Assembly: GCA_036346355.1 (NCBI GenBank)
Contig: CM070569.1
Span: 86,682,753-86,746,752 of the forward strand
Direction: 5' to 3'
Length of the DNA: 64,000 bases
Origin: Rhipidocladum racemiflorum
Lineage: Eukaryota > Streptophyta > Magnoliopsida > Poales > Poaceae
This document shows positions 1-11,525 of the stretch, piece by piece (the stretch's first letter is position 1; each line of letters starts with the position of its first letter). Below the pieces are notes generated by a model. That model was not told where the DNA came from, ran no database searches, and saw only the letters and a program-made list of their open reading frames with translations. The position numbers and the translations under genes were made by a program.

Positions 1-139
1 CTTGTAGTAATAAATCAAATATCTTGTCACATTTTGACACATCATATGAATACTTGACTTCTGCCTTATTTTTCGTCGGCTTAAGTAGAGAGCATACGAG
101 TGGTTTTTTGGAACCCTTAGTCCACTCGGCTATGTTTAT

Positions 140-1705
140 TTATACCTCTTCGTCTTCGGAAGTGTCGCTCGAATTATATTCTACCATGTTTATTTTGGCC
201 TTTTCATTACCGTTCGATTTAAATCTATCTTTAAACCCTTTGCTCTCTGCATATCGGCTTTCATGTGCCGATACGCGATGGAGTAAGTAGCCTAAATCGG
301 GGAACTCTTGGCCAGATAGCTTTTCTTTTAATGGTGGGATTAACCCTTGGAACGCTAAATTGGCCAATTGATCATCGGGTAATGTCACACTAAAACATCT
401 ATTTAAATGCGCCTCTAAATCTTACGATATAGTCGGAAACCGATTCACCGATTCCATGACGAATCGAGATCGTAAATCCTAAGCTCCATAGTCCCGAAAG
501 AAGTATTCATGGAATCGACTTTCTAAATCATTCCACACATGAACTGAATTTGGGGCGATTAGTAAACCAAGTGAACGCAAAGACCGACAATGATAAAGGA
601 AATAACCTAATTTTTAGTCCATCGGAATGTGCAAATTTCCCTTGATCGAGTAAATCGTCCGATATGCTCAATTGTGGTAACAGAATCATCGCCGAGAATT
701 TAGCAAAGTCCGTATCCTAAAGTTGTGCGGGTAATGCATACGGTCTATGTAATCGGGATACGGCTTCTTGTAGCCGATTACCCTCCCTCTGGGTTGTATA
801 CCGAACTGTTCTCTCAACACGTTGGCAATTTGTTCTGCCCAATTGACATTGTCGGCTTGTGGTGCAACCGGACACTGCCGATTTTCATTGTTCACGCCCT
901 GCCCCCCGAGTGCAAACTCGGCCCTTTGTCCAAATCGTGCCACAGGAGGTCTTGGTACTTGGTCATATTCATGATTAAAACTCAATGTATCGGGTATGGG
1001 CGCGAAAGGTTCAACGTACGGCACCACCCTATACGGCGCTTGTTTCACGGTTGTGGCTCCCCGTGATTGCGGAACCTGATCCGTTTCGATCGGCTGATAA
1101 GCCGATGCTATTGGAGGGTCCGTTCGACGGATTTGATGCGCTTATCTTAGCCCCATCCGTGTGCCCATGGTAGTGCGTAAACCCATCTCTCTGTATGCTT
1201 GGTTTAAGAATAGTAGGTTGAGTCGGCATCATGATAGGTGTTTGAGCCGATACTTTTACTGTATTGGTGTTAGGTGTTATGGAATATACTGGGTACATAG
1301 GGATGGTTTGTGGTGGATCTAGCAGGCTTCCAGACACCGCCAATTCCTGAGCAATTGTCTTCACACTATTTTCTATCATTGGCTTTAATGTGGATACTAG
1401 AGCCGATGACTGGTTAATTAATGCGTGATGAACAGATTGCTCAATCATATTTGATAAATCAGCTTGAGCGGGTGCGTATCGGCTTCACGAATCGGATGAT
1501 GAATCCCGATAGGATTGATGCTTGGGAGTGCGATTTTTGAGTAACGCCACGGCGTGTTTTAGGAAGCACCGTAGCATCACTTCTTCCAAAGCGCCTTCGG
1601 TCTTGATTTCTTTTATTTGCTCAGGGTTAAATCGGCCATTTGAGGCGCGATTATAGCATCAGCGTTGATATCGGCGGTGACCGTAGGCTTGTCGGTTGAT
1701 GACAT
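140..1705 (-). pseudogene. Decayed retrotransposon gag
   Basis: The gag starts with MSSTDKPTVTADINADA at 1705 and hits a stop after about 27 codons; a shift of frame restores a gag-like reading (PEQIKEIKTEG). Further open pieces are at 1448-1029 (helical, beginning MIEQSVHHAL), 1048-686 (Pro/Arg-rich, with WAEQIANVLREQFG) and 388-140 (LANLAFQGLIPPLKEKL, then a Lys/Asp/Glu-rich tail). The pieces follow one another in the expected order on the same strand but in different frames. Gag forms the retrotransposon capsid. The copy is broken by several frameshifts and stops and is labelled a pseudogene. Confidence 0.7.
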
Positions 1706-1721
1706 TTTTTATTTTCTTGGG

Positions 1722-1740
1722 TCCCACTGGGCGTGCCAAA
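1722..1740 (-). other. Primer-binding site of the left gypsy element
   Basis: Read on the minus strand the bases just after the LTR are TTTGGCACGCCCAGTGGGAC. A TGG-initiated, GC-rich 18-mer right after the LTR CA end is the usual layout of a plant gypsy tRNA primer site. The tRNA species is not determined. Confidence 0.55.
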
Positions 1741-1743
1741 ATA

Positions 1744-2418
1744 TGTTCGCGCTAAAAATGTGAAGCAGGATTTTTAGCTTCGAACACACAAGACAAACAC
1801 CGAGTTTGCAGAGCGTGCCAGTCAATTTGACCTGAAATTGACAAGGTAGAATTTGTAATTTGATCAAAGCCGATAAGCAAGGATTATCGACAACGCTAGT
1901 CATGAAGACCGATTAGGAGAAACTAGATCAACCAGTTACGGTTAATCCGGATACAAGGTAAAATCGGCTTTGAGGAGGCGATGCGCAGCAAAACAAAGCA
2001 GATCAAACCTGGTGAAATCGGCTAAAACCAACAATCGGCGATGCGCAGCTATGTTGATTCCGTCGACTTGCAGGGAGGTCTATGAAGCTAAAAGACAATG
2101 TAAAAAGGGCTTGTAAAGAGTAGATGTGTATTGGATTTATTGATGTCCTTTCGCTTCGACGTACACCCCCCTTTTATAATACGCCCGGCCGATCCGAGTT
2201 GTACATGGATACGTTATTAATCCGTATCGGCCTCTGATCCGGTTTCCTTATTAAGGACGGAGTTTCCTTTCTGATTCGCCTACCAATCTCTTCTTCATAC
2301 GGACTCTTTTATCCGATTCGCACTGATTTTGATACATGCCGAATTTTGGTGCAAACACTCTCTCTTCCGAATGAATCGGACAGCGCCCTGCCTCTCCGTT
2401 CAAAAAAAAAAAAAAACA
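1744..2418 (-). repeat. 5' LTR of the left gypsy element
   Basis: The 3' end of the LTR is the CA that reads TG at 1744-1745 on the plus strand, next to the primer-binding site. The 5' end must be a TG on the minus strand; candidates are at 2418 and 2402, on either side of a run of A, so the outer boundary is uncertain by about 16 bases. A TATAAAAG box lies inside at 2178-2171. The second LTR is outside the window. Confidence 0.55.
2171..2178 (-). promoter_or_regulatory. LTR TATA box
   Basis: TATAAAAG on the minus strand, inside the LTR and upstream of gag, is the expected pol II promoter position of an LTR retrotransposon. No other promoter element was identified. Confidence 0.5.
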
Positions 2419-2668
2419 GCTGGTCTAGATGGTGGTTTTTCTTCCTTTTTGCTTTTTTTGTTTCTATCTGTGGTGAACCAGTTGATTTCTAATAATAGAA
2501 GACCGAAGAGTTTCCGAAAGATGTTTCTATGTTTTTTTAAAAAAAATTGTATAAATATTAAAACATGAGTAAAATGTAAATGATGATTTCTTACTTTAAA
2601 ATTTGTACCATTTATATTGATTAAAAAAGTATAAAAACATTGCTCGTAAATTTTTCGCTCTGTGAGAG

Positions 2669-2801
2669 GTGTTTCTATGCTCTTCCTTTTAAAAGTTGCA
2701 CAATTATTAAAGCATGAATGGAGGGTAGATGGTGATTACTTACCCATTCGCTTGCTTTAAGATTTGTACAACTTGTACTAGAAGGAAGAGCATAGAAGCA
2801 C
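2669..2801. mobile_element. Small inverted-repeat (MITE-like) element, copy 1
   Basis: The left arm 2669-2686 (GTGTTTCTATGCTCTTCC) and the right arm 2784-2801 (reverse complement GTGCTTCTATGCTCTTCC) match at 17 of 18 positions. The interior includes a conserved tract around GTTGCACAA. A second, partial copy is at 33433-33549, so the sequence is dispersed. No clean target-site duplication was found, so the superfamily is left open. Confidence 0.65.
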
Positions 2802-3167
2802 TGCTCATTATTATTCTGAAAAAGCAGCCGGCTACTGCTACCGCTCGACACCGACCCACGTCTGCATACGCCGGCCGGTGCGTGGCCCAGAGCAGAGCGT
2901 AGGCATCCGAAGGCCGAGGGGTCCCAACAGATACGTACTACGTGCATGTCGTAGGATGGTTCTTGCTGCTCCCCTGGATTGTTCTGTGAACCTTCCCCTA
3001 TCGGCACAACCGTACGTACGCCGCAGCAGGATAAGCTTTTATTTTTCCTCGATCGACCGGATTCGTCCACGGGCTCACTCGTCCATCTGCATGCCCGTCT
3101 GGACTGGCAGGACGCGGGCTCCTGGCTCTCCCTCGAGTGACCACAGCATGTGCGCACTGGGTGCTAT

Positions 3168-3180
3168 CAGGGCCGGCCCT
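3168..3180 (+). repeat. hAT-like terminal motif, orphan end
   Basis: CAGGGCCGGCCCT, followed by a tract rich in GGCCC and GGCG, resembles the outer end of non-autonomous hAT elements in grasses. A similar motif ends the hAT element at 58535-58548. I found no partner end or 8-bp duplication, so only the terminus is called. Confidence 0.35.
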
Positions 3181-5190
3181 ACAGTTCGGAAGGCCCGAGG
3201 CGAACTCTAGACGATAGGTCTATAACCTATAGACTATAGTAGAGTAATTTTTACTTATAAGTATGCCACTTAAATCATTAAACCTTTTATAATGATAAAA
3301 AATAAATATTGAGAGCATAAACTCTCATTAGCAAATAAGGTACAGTTCCAAAGATATATGTAGTACGAGTTTCAACAACATACTCTTGAGAACCAAGGGA
3401 GGCGGGAAAAGCAATACAAACATTAAAAAAGAGCAGAAATAAACTAACAAAATCGTCGTTTCATACGAAAAACATCCAAGGGAAAGAGATCCTCACATCT
3501 CATTGGTCTGGGTAAGGGTAACATTATGTTTCTATGGGCATATCTATGAGGCTAAACTTGTCTATTAACCGTACATACTAGTGAAGATGTACAAGATCTG
3601 AATTTTAGAGGAGACATTGTGTAATCTAATGTGGTATAATAGACAGACAATTATGCTGCAGCAGGTCTCCGCGGTGTTAGACGATCAGAGTGAAAATTGA
3701 GAGGTTGCATTTACGTTTGCTAACAATCATGTGTCAGTTCTGTCTTTCTTGTTCACATGGCGATGCCAGAAGCTAAAAACAACGTGATGGCAAGTTGAAC
3801 TTAGGAGATGTACTCCAGAAGGGCATCTCTACGAGCACTACTGCACCTAAATTCAACTTGTGACATAACAAGACAAGTGAGAAGGCAACAAAATCCCTCC
3901 CCCTTCTCTCTCATAAATAAAGCCAATGTGCTAATCCCCATCCAAGAGTGTTCCACCCTCCAGCATACATAATTAATTTGCAGCTATCCCATGCTTACAT
4001 TTCCCCTGTAACCGGCACAAGTTTGCGCTGCGAAGCACATGGTGCTTGCTTGCGCTACCTGTCCCGTTGTTCTTGGCCACAAACACATCGAGTCCAAATG
4101 CATTTGAAATCTACGAAGGCATTTCTTTCTTTTTTTCTCTCTTCTTCTGCAGACGATGGGGAGTCAGGATTATTCGAGGACCACAGGCTTAGATGGATAC
4201 GTTTGCAGTACATGGAGCCAAACCTCTTGGCATGTTACTGCGAGAAGTCACCGAGGACACATGCACAGACTATGCTGTGGTGATCGAGCTGCATAGCCTA
4301 CTGCGTTGGAAGGATGAAACATTCCACTACATCCTAACCATGTGGTTACAAACTACGTGGTGGAAGGATCACCTAGGTGGGAGCAAAATTACGCCGTTGG
4401 GTTTGTTCTGATCTTAATCAACTCCGTACTTTTGTTTGAAATCGAAGTGAGGGACGATGGGTGAATAGCCAGTTAGATTGTAGAATGTTTGTTTGTTTGG
4501 TGCAGCCTACTGCCTCGAATATCATACACGCATTGAGGTGATCAGAAGGTGTCTTATCGGCGGCGGCGCATCAATCAGAGAGAATAATCCGTGAAATATG
4601 TGTATTCTGCACCAAGCTTGAAGTGCCTCGTGACCTATCGGGTAACTCGTAATTTGGCTTCTTTGCTACTAGCTACGAAGTAGGGCACTAGGGCTAGTAA
4701 ATTGGATCAAACTCGATCGCCGCCCGTAATCTAACGAATTCACACGATCATCTCCTTGTGGCTTGGATTTTATTCGGTCTTATTTGCACTCCAGAAACCC
4801 CGTCATATTAGTAATTAACACCAAGGCTTATATGAACCACATGTACTCCATCCAGAAATGAAGAAGTATTTATGTACTTGTGAAGGGGGGATCATTAATT
4901 GTACAAATGAATCGTGATAAGGCAACAGTTTTTGCAAACGGTGACCTGCGGTTGGGCTAGTGTTGGATCGTATCGTAGCAGCAGTAGATTGAGAGAGAAG
5001 ATGAGCGAAATGGCACCATAGAAAAGAATCTGGGAGGTGCCGGAGTGAGCTTGGCGCGCCTGCTCACTCGCGGCTTGCCGAGGGTCGTGTTACGTAACAA
5101 ACTAGTATGACCACCACACCCGTCACGGGACTATCGCAAGAGCCACCGAACCCGCGTGCGCGGCCGCGCGTTGTTTCTTCTCTTCCTCTC
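3181..5190. other. Intergenic stretch, nothing recognised
   Basis: AT-rich to neutral sequence. Short open frames here (for example around 3948-4411) lack domain similarity, codon bias or splice-supported continuation. The first part probably belongs to the decayed hAT-like element whose end is at 3168. Confidence 0.5.
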
Positions 5191-5208
5191 CGTCCGTCCG
5201 TCCGTCCG
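5191..5208 (+). repeat. Short (CGTC)n microsatellite
   Basis: Four and a half units of CGTC. Confidence 0.8.
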
Positions 5209-6370
5209 GCATCCCGCAGAGCGGTCAACGGAGCGAACCTGCCGACACGGCACGTACCAGGAACGAGAGTTTTTCATGTCCCTAGGATATATCGAGAGGT
5301 ACCATCAAATTACTATTAAATAATTGATATATCTTGATATATTTATATTTTAAACTTTTGGTACTTATTAATGTAGGTAATGGATAGTTTGGTACTTTTT
5401 AAAGATGATAAAAAAAACCTCACGACATCCTTGTGCCGCTACATTCTGGTTGGTTCGTGATTTGTGATTTTTTTTACCATTCTTAGGTTGTACCAAAATT
5501 TACATTGAAATAGTACAGAGAGGTATAAACAATTTAAAAGGTTGAGATGTCAATTTTTGATTCTTCTTGTATTTAGTTAATATAAATTTTAGTACCTCAC
5601 ATCACGGAATATTAAAAAGTCACTTATGATTTATTCGTTGCACCAACGTGGCAGTACAGTGATGTGTGTGTACATCCGCATTCCTCGCTGGCTAAGGCCA
5701 ACGTAGCAAAGAGCGTGCTCATCTACGTAGTACCGCGTGGTACGGATGGTCGGAAGCACGCGTTGCTTCCACGATGTACACATCCACCGGAGATGGATGT
5801 AGCCAGAAGTAGTGTTGAGGATCCGTAGAAGGAAGGCAGACGAATATCTAACCACGACGCGTCTACACCTCGCGAGTTGGGCTAAAACAAGGCAGGTGTC
5901 TTCGGGAATTCGTGTAACCTTCTTTTGTGATCCACCATCGGCGGCAAGGTTGGGCGGCTGCTCAGACAACCCTATGATTCTCTCCACCATTGATGATATG
6001 TGTACACACGTAGTCTTTAACGGCTAAAACTAGTAATGCTTCTGACGCAGTTACCATCAGAGGGGGGCGTTGTGCCGTACCGAACCGATCTGGCACAGAT
6101 CTATCTGCTTCGTGCCTGAACTGTGCCAGCCCACGACAGCTCGTCGTGCTCACCGTGCCGTGCCAGCTCAGGTTTGGCCCATTTGCACTATTGCGATAAG
6201 AGAAAATGAACTAGAGACGCACAGAGTTGAGTCATTGGACACAAATATTTGGGGAAAATGAACTAAACTTATCTATTCTTGAAAAGGTATAGAGTGATAT
6301 TTGTAGTGCTTGCATGAGTACACGATGCTTCTTAGTACAAAGACTTGTACATTGTAATTAGCTGCTCTTT
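5209..6370. other. Intergenic stretch, nothing recognised
   Basis: Contains an AT-rich part (5280-5640) with repeated GGTAC-type words and a mixed part to 6370. No gene or complete mobile element could be supported. Confidence 0.45.
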
Positions 6371-6522
6371 CTCGCCCGCCTATCTTAATCTCTCTCCCCT
6401 CTCTCGCCAATCTCTTTCAGCTCTCTCTTACCTCTCTCTCAATCTCTCTCAGCTCTCCTTCTTTCTCGCTCGTCTCTCTCAATCTCTCTCGCTTGTCTAT
6501 CTTAGCTCTCTCTCACCTGTTG

Positions 6523-6552
<30 letters not shown>
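6371..6552 (+). repeat. Pyrimidine-rich tract with (CT)n microsatellite
   Basis: CTCTCTC-rich sequence from about 6371, ending in a pure (CT)n run at about 6523-6551. Open frames across it are low-complexity Ser/Leu on one strand and Arg/Glu on the other. Confidence 0.85.
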
Positions 6553-6555
<3 letters not shown>

Positions 6556-6740
6556 ATGAGTGAGCGAGGCCGTGAGAGGAGTGAAGAGAGCGATGAGCGC
6601 CGTCAGCCGAGGAGAGAATGAGAGAGGGAGAGATGAGCAAGCGAGCAGCGAGAGGAACGGAAAGAGCTAAGGGTGGTAACTTGAATTTCATAATTTTATT
6701 TTACTTTCTCTCCTTTTTTTTCAGAAAAACTAAAAAACGA

Positions 6741-6928
6741 TATACCGTTGCAACGGTATACCTCTGAAACTCATGAAACTTATGATTTTTTGCACTGAAA
6801 CTCGTGAAACCTAGCACTAAAAACTGATAAAACATGAAACTGATGAAACTAAACACTGAAACTCATGAAACCAACACTGAAACTGATAAGTTTTATAAGT
6901 TTCATGGCTATACCGTTGCAACGGTATA
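6741..6928. repeat. Two copies of a perfect 20-bp palindrome flanking short direct repeats
   Basis: TATACCGTTGCAACGGTATA occurs at 6741-6760 and again at 6909-6928; it is its own reverse complement. Between the copies, variants of CTGAAACTCATGAAAC repeat about five times. This may be a foldback-like or unclassified MITE-like structure; no target-site duplication was established. Confidence 0.7.
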
Positions 6929-7828
6929 CCGTTCCCTAGTCACTCTCTTTTTTTTTTTACTTTCTCCTTTCCTTCTTTTTTTCACCTTTCCCCTCTTTCC
7001 CCCCTTCACACCCTTTTCCCCCTTCCCCCCCACCAACAACCCCCTCTCTCTCTCACTGGCCATCCCCGCCGACCCCACCCCATCAGCCTCTCCTTCCCCC
7101 CGCGTCGACCGCCCCCTCCCATTCCCCTTCGGCACCCGCACAGCCCCCATCCACCCCGCTCCGCCCCTCGGCCTCCCTCCGCCCCCACCTTCTCATTGCC
7201 TCTGGCCCCCTCCTCTCTAACCTCCTCCATGGCACGGGCGTGGTGCGGCCACAGCCTCCCTCCGCGGCACCACTCTCCCTACACGACTCGGTCATGGCCT
7301 CCCTCTGTGGCAGCAGGTACTCTGTCTCCTCTCCCCCACCTCCAAGCCGAGCGTCGGGCTGCATTGTAACGTGCCATGCCTGTATGAGCATGGCCCACAT
7401 CGACATGCTGGACCTCTAGTTACGATGCCAAAAGGTGCAGGCAAATATTCCATGAGGCCATGCCACTACTTCTACTCGCATCTTGGTAAAACCTCACAAT
7501 TTTCTTGTCATCCACCACCCAAGTAAATTAGAGCCCTTTTACAATACACTAAATTGAATATGAACAATTTATTCTTTTTGATCCAATGTATCAAATTAAC
7601 TAGCATCTACTTATACTTAGTACAGTAGTAAAAACACTGTTAACAAATCAATGATTAGATCTGATTTGTATACTACAGTATAATACACTATAAAAATTCT
7701 TGTAAATTAAGCCCGTGCACCGTCCCCTGCATCCTACACACGGCTCAGAAATCTCGCCGGATTCTTCTACTCACACACTTCCTACCCTAAGTCCTTAACA
7801 CCTCTCTCACTTGACACTTCCCACTCCC
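6929..7828. other. Upstream region of the OVATE family gene
   Basis: Very pyrimidine-rich on the plus strand from 6947 to about 7230, then mixed sequence. Open frames in the pyrimidine-rich part are low complexity and not called. It ends at the TATA box of the next gene. Confidence 0.5.
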
Positions 7829-7836
7829 TTATAAAG
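7829..7836 (+). promoter_or_regulatory. Probable TATA box of the OVATE family gene
   Basis: TTATAAAG lies 107-114 bases upstream of the ATG at 7943, a distance that fits a short 5' leader. It is the only good TATA match just upstream of the gene. Confidence 0.6.
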
Positions 7837-7942
7837 GGCAGCAAGCCGGGACGTGAGAGAAACCAAAAACCAGGCACTCGAGTCCACTTCTCGATTTTAT
7901 TTCCGATCTCCCGAGCGCAATTAATCATAGATTGGTAGTACA

Positions 7943-8980
7943 ATGCATACACCCTTCATGGACACAAGGCCACACGGCCGCGTCGGCGTGGGCGTCAGCT
8001 CGGTAGGACGGCTGAAGCAGAGGCTCGCGCAGCTCCTTGTGCGCTCTTCTTGCACCACCACGACCACGACCACGGCCTTCGTTAGTCTCGATAAGACCAA
8101 CGCCGACTCCCATCAAGAACCACCACCTTCCCCTTATTTCTGCACCCCCTGCACCTACCAGAGGCCCAAGCTTGACGGCGGCAGCCGTCCCTGCCGCCGT
8201 CGCCGCAGCGCGTCGCTCGTGCACATCTCCATCGAGTGCACTGGCGGGGCCGCGGCCGCCTCCGGCCGCCGCTCCGTCCACTCCGACGCGCCGCTCCTAC
8301 AGTCATCGTTGCCAGTAAGGGACGCCAAGAAACAGAGCAGGAACAGGAGCAAGCCGCTCTCCCCGTCGACGTCAAGGCGGCATTCCTCGTCCTCCTCCTG
8401 GGGTCGAGCGCGGCTCCCGAGAAGGACTCCGGCGGCGTACAGCTGCTCGTCGTCCACCGTGACCGACGACGAGCTCACCGACGAGGAGAGCGGCGAGGAG
8501 GCTGAGACGAGGACCCTCTTCTCGTCCCTCAGCGTCTCCTCCGACTCCACATCCGAGCTTTACCACACCAACAGCAGCAGTGTCGCCAGGAAGAACCACA
8601 AGAACGCGCCTCGCCGCGCTGCGCGGCGCGCATTGCCAAGAACCCGCGACCCACCCGAGGCCTTCCGGCCGCTTGTATCCGTGTCGGCGAAGAACCACGA
8701 ATGCAACAACAGGAAGGAGGACAAAGCGATCAAGAAGGCGGGCGCGGAGGAGACCGGCGGCGCCGTCGGGGCGGGCATGGCGGTGGTGAAGCGGTCGAGC
8801 AACCCTTACGCGGACTTCCGGAGCTCGATGGTGGAGATGGTCGTGGAGCGGCGCATCGGCAGCGTGGGGAAGATGGAGGAGCTCCTGTGGTCGTACCTCT
8901 CGCTCAACTCGCCGCAGCACCACCCGGCGATCCTCGCCGCCTTCGAGGACGTCTGGGAGGCCGTCTTCGGAGAGGAGTGA
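7943..8980 (+). CDS. OVATE family protein (transcriptional repressor)
   Basis: Intronless, 345 aa. The C-terminal residues 280-345 form an OVATE domain, with NPYADFRSSMVEMV, then the EELLWSYLSLN core and the closing HHPAILAAFEDVWEAVF. The long N-terminal part is low complexity, Ser/Arg/Thr-rich, with an acidic patch near residues 170-190, which is usual in this family. OVATE proteins are known as plant-specific nuclear/cytoplasmic repressors that bind TALE homeodomain and TRM proteins and shape organ growth. The ATG at 7943 is the first in the frame after the TATA box. The domain is closest in style to the OFP6/OFP8 group, but the paralogue is not assigned. The GC content is high, typical of intronless grass genes; open frames on the opposite strand are shadows. 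Confidence 0.88.
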   Translation: MHTPFMDTRPHGRVGVGVSSVGRLKQRLAQLLVRSSCTTTTTTTAFVSLDKTNADSHQEPPPSPYFCTPCTYQRPKLDGGSRPCRRRRSASLVHISIECTGGAAAASGRRSVHSDAPLLQSSLPVRDAKKQSRNRSKPLSPSTSRRHSSSSSWGRARLPRRTPAAYSCSSSTVTDDELTDEESGEEAETRTLFSSLSVSSDSTSELYHTNSSSVARKNHKNAPRRAARRALPRTRDPPEAFRPLVSVSAKNHECNNRKEDKAIKKAGAEETGGAVGAGMAVVKRSSNPYADFRSSMVEMVVERRIGSVGKMEELLWSYLSLNSPQHHPAILAAFEDVWEAVFGEE

Positions 8981-9705
8981 GAGTGACCAAGTGATCACTC
9001 AGAGGCTTGCAGCCAAGCTGTAGATGTTCTCTCTAAGGTCAGGATCGAGAGCACGTAGATGCAGCGATCGCGCGCGCGGTGTTATTTTGGTTTAATTTTC
9101 AGTTTGTCTACTACTTGTATGTACATGCCAATGCATATTTGAGCACGTAGAATTGGCATTGATCGTGCCATCGAAATGTTGCGGTGTCCACGCTACGCAT
9201 TGGCCGGCTGCTATTTGAGCGCACACTGAGTTTTATGAAGATTTTGAGTTAGTTTTGCATCTGCCATTACTCCTCGTTGGACGTTCGCTGACGTTTGGTC
9301 CTGTGAACTACGAGTCTACGACAAGCACCATGGCCTGTGTGTTGGCAGGGGACAATTAGCACATGCACCACTTGAGCAGAGGCAAGTTGCATCCAGTCGA
9401 TGAAATCACGACGGCCACGAGAAAATGAACCGGGCGTTACATGCAAAAACCATTTACTTCTCTAATTTCAGTGTCGGTGTAATTGGACTCGATACGTATG
9501 GATCGCCTAGCATGCATGTTTTTACTTCTCTAATCTCTACAGTGGCACATTGACACTGTTGGACACCACGGTCGCTGCAGTCACCTGTACAGCATATTCA
9601 ACCTTTGCAGTGAAACTCGTAGCTTGGATTCATAGTGCCAAGGAGCAAGGACACCTGCACCGCGAGACTGTAAGTAACATCACATAAGTTGAAGGGATTT
9701 GATAA
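8981..9705 (+). other. 3' flank of the OVATE family gene
   Basis: Probable 3' UTR followed by sequence without a recognised gene or element. Confidence 0.45.
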
Positions 9706-9889
9706 ACTTCATTCGGATGTTTTTATTGCTGAAATCACCCAAATCTAAGACCATCGGATTATTGTTGAGATTCGGAAGTATCGATTACATTCGATCATAT
9801 GATTTGATCTAACGGCCCGGTGATATCCAGGTGAGGTATCCAACGGTCTAAAATTTAGATGTTAGCTAAAACAAAAACATCCGTTGAAG
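9706..9889. mobile_element. Probable MITE with CGGATGTTTTT inverted termini
   Basis: The left end reads CTTCATTCGGATGTTTTT and the reverse complement of the right end reads CTTCAACGGATGTTTTTG; they match apart from the TT/A difference. The interior is AT-rich and non-coding. No unambiguous target-site duplication was found, so the exact ends and the superfamily are open. Confidence 0.5.
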
Positions 9890-11104
9890 CGTAGCTTAGA
9901 GGGGTTAAAAGTTAAAAGACGGGGCCACTCAAACAGAGTTCCATGTCCTGGCCAAATTTGGACGCAACACTGGTTGGCTTCTATGGCCAATGAAGGCCAA
10001 ACAGCTCGCTGCGTACGGCCATATATAGCTTCTATTCTGATTGATCACTCATCAGGGTACAGTGCACAAGTTCGTTCGATGTATACTAGCGTCGTGGAGG
10101 ACTTGAAGTTTGAACTGGGGGTTCTGAAACGGATGGTCGCTCACATCCTAGCCTACATCAGATCATACTGTACCAACTAGTACTAGCGACAATGAAATGA
10201 GGGACTCAGAGAGCATAAACTACTCCAGGTCGAGATCACTAGCAAGAGATTCTTTCCCTAATGTAATCCCCATCAAAACAGGACATTTTTTTTTCATCAC
10301 TAGTAACCCAACCTCTAACATGTGGGCCCACCACGCGACCAGATGAAAGGTGACCCCACGTGTCAGCCTAACGGTTGAAGTTCACTAACCGGGTGCGGCG
10401 TCCTAGCCGGCCGGGCATACCGGAACAGGCATAAGACGCCGGCGCGCTTGTCCGCACGCGGCGAGCAGTCTTCAGATTCGCACCACCCCCCTCCCGAACG
10501 TCGCGCCGGTGGTGGGTTTCTGGCCGTGCCGCTGCCGTGCGCGCGTGCATGTGCATGTGCAGGCTGTGTACGCGCGGTCTCGCCCCACGATGGCACCGCG
10601 GCTTGAGCACTCGCTGACGTCGGCGTGTTTTTCTACCCAACTTTTTTGCCTTGGGAGGTGTCGATATTAATGCCAAGTCCAGCAATTCCATGGTCTGGCC
10701 GTGGTTTCTCCCTTCTCCATTGGTTGTTTTGGACAAGGCATATGCGGCAAGTATTCTATTTTGGCAGGTCCAGTTCTTTCGATTCAGGCCAGGTGCTGCG
10801 ACGTGCGCATGCCGCGAAAGGCCGACGAGTTGGCCGAGTAACGCCGGCTAGAGTTCGGCCGACTGTTCGGCCTTCGTCCCAGATTAGGCCGGAATTTGAC
10901 GGTGCAAGTTGGGGGCAAGTGAGTTCAACAAACCCTTGGTGGGTCGCAGGCCTTTGATCCAAGTCAGCCCCGCATAGCGATGTCTACGAACACAGGTGAT
11001 TTTTGTTTGAGGAATCGATCAGGATTCAGGGGAGTACCAGCTACCAAGTTCCTAGTAGCGTGGTTTTAAGTCGGACAAGAGGTGAAAACTGACCATAGCT
11101 CCGT
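9890..11104. other. Intergenic stretch, nothing recognised
   Basis: Includes a GC-rich segment at 10330-10960 with several overlapping open frames but no recognisable domain or splice-supported exon structure. A diverged host exon cannot be excluded. Confidence 0.4.
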
Positions 11105-11525
11105 CGGGTGTTAAATACCTAAGATTTAAATTCGAGTGAGCGAGGGGCCGACGCCCGCGGTCGCACCTTGCTAGCCAAGATAAGCTCGGTTCTTCAGCAT
11201 CAGTTATTATTATTTTTTTAAATTTTTTTTGCTAGAAACTCTATTATTCACTAAAAAGTGGTAAATACTTGGATAAATCCTAAGATTCAAATTCGAGCGA
11301 GTAAGGGGCCGACGCCTGCGGTCGCTCCTTGCCAGCCAAGCTAAACTTGGTTCTTCAGCATAGGTTATTATTATTTTTTTAAAAAAAGTGTTGCTAGAAA
11401 CTCTAGAATTCACTAAAAAATGATAAACACCCAAATAAATCGTAAGATTCAAATTCGAGTGAACGAGGGGCCGATGCCCGCGGCCGCTGAGCCAAGCTAA
11501 ACTCGGTTCTTCAGAATAGGTTCCA
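11105..11525. repeat. Tandem repeat, about 162-bp period, about 2.5 copies
   Basis: The phrase AAGATT(T/C)AAATTCGAG recurs at about 11121, 11282 and 11444, spaced 161 and 162 bases apart. Each unit continues with GGGGCCGA(C/T)GCC(C/T)GCGG, then AACT(C/T)GGTTCTTCAG and a T-rich tract. Confidence 0.85.

Larger units (their letters stand above)
1..2418 (-). mobile_element. Ty3/gypsy-type LTR retrotransposon, 5' part, truncated by the window edge
   Basis: On the minus strand the order is LTR (about 2418 down to 1744), primer-binding site, a gag start at 1705, and degraded gag running to the window edge. The pol region and the second LTR would lie left of base 1, so no target-site duplication can be tested. 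The gag frames are interrupted by frameshifts and stops, so this copy is not coding-competent as read. Superfamily is inferred from gag style and the primer-binding site; a related grass gag family is the best match I can recall. Confidence 0.75.

Noticed and set aside
2675..3157. 160-codon minus-strand open frame
   Set aside because: It runs through the MITE-like element and GC-rich flank with no domain.
8372..8998. Long minus-strand open frame over the OVATE gene
   Set aside because: Antisense shadow of a GC-rich coding region; the plus-strand frame carries a clear OVATE domain.
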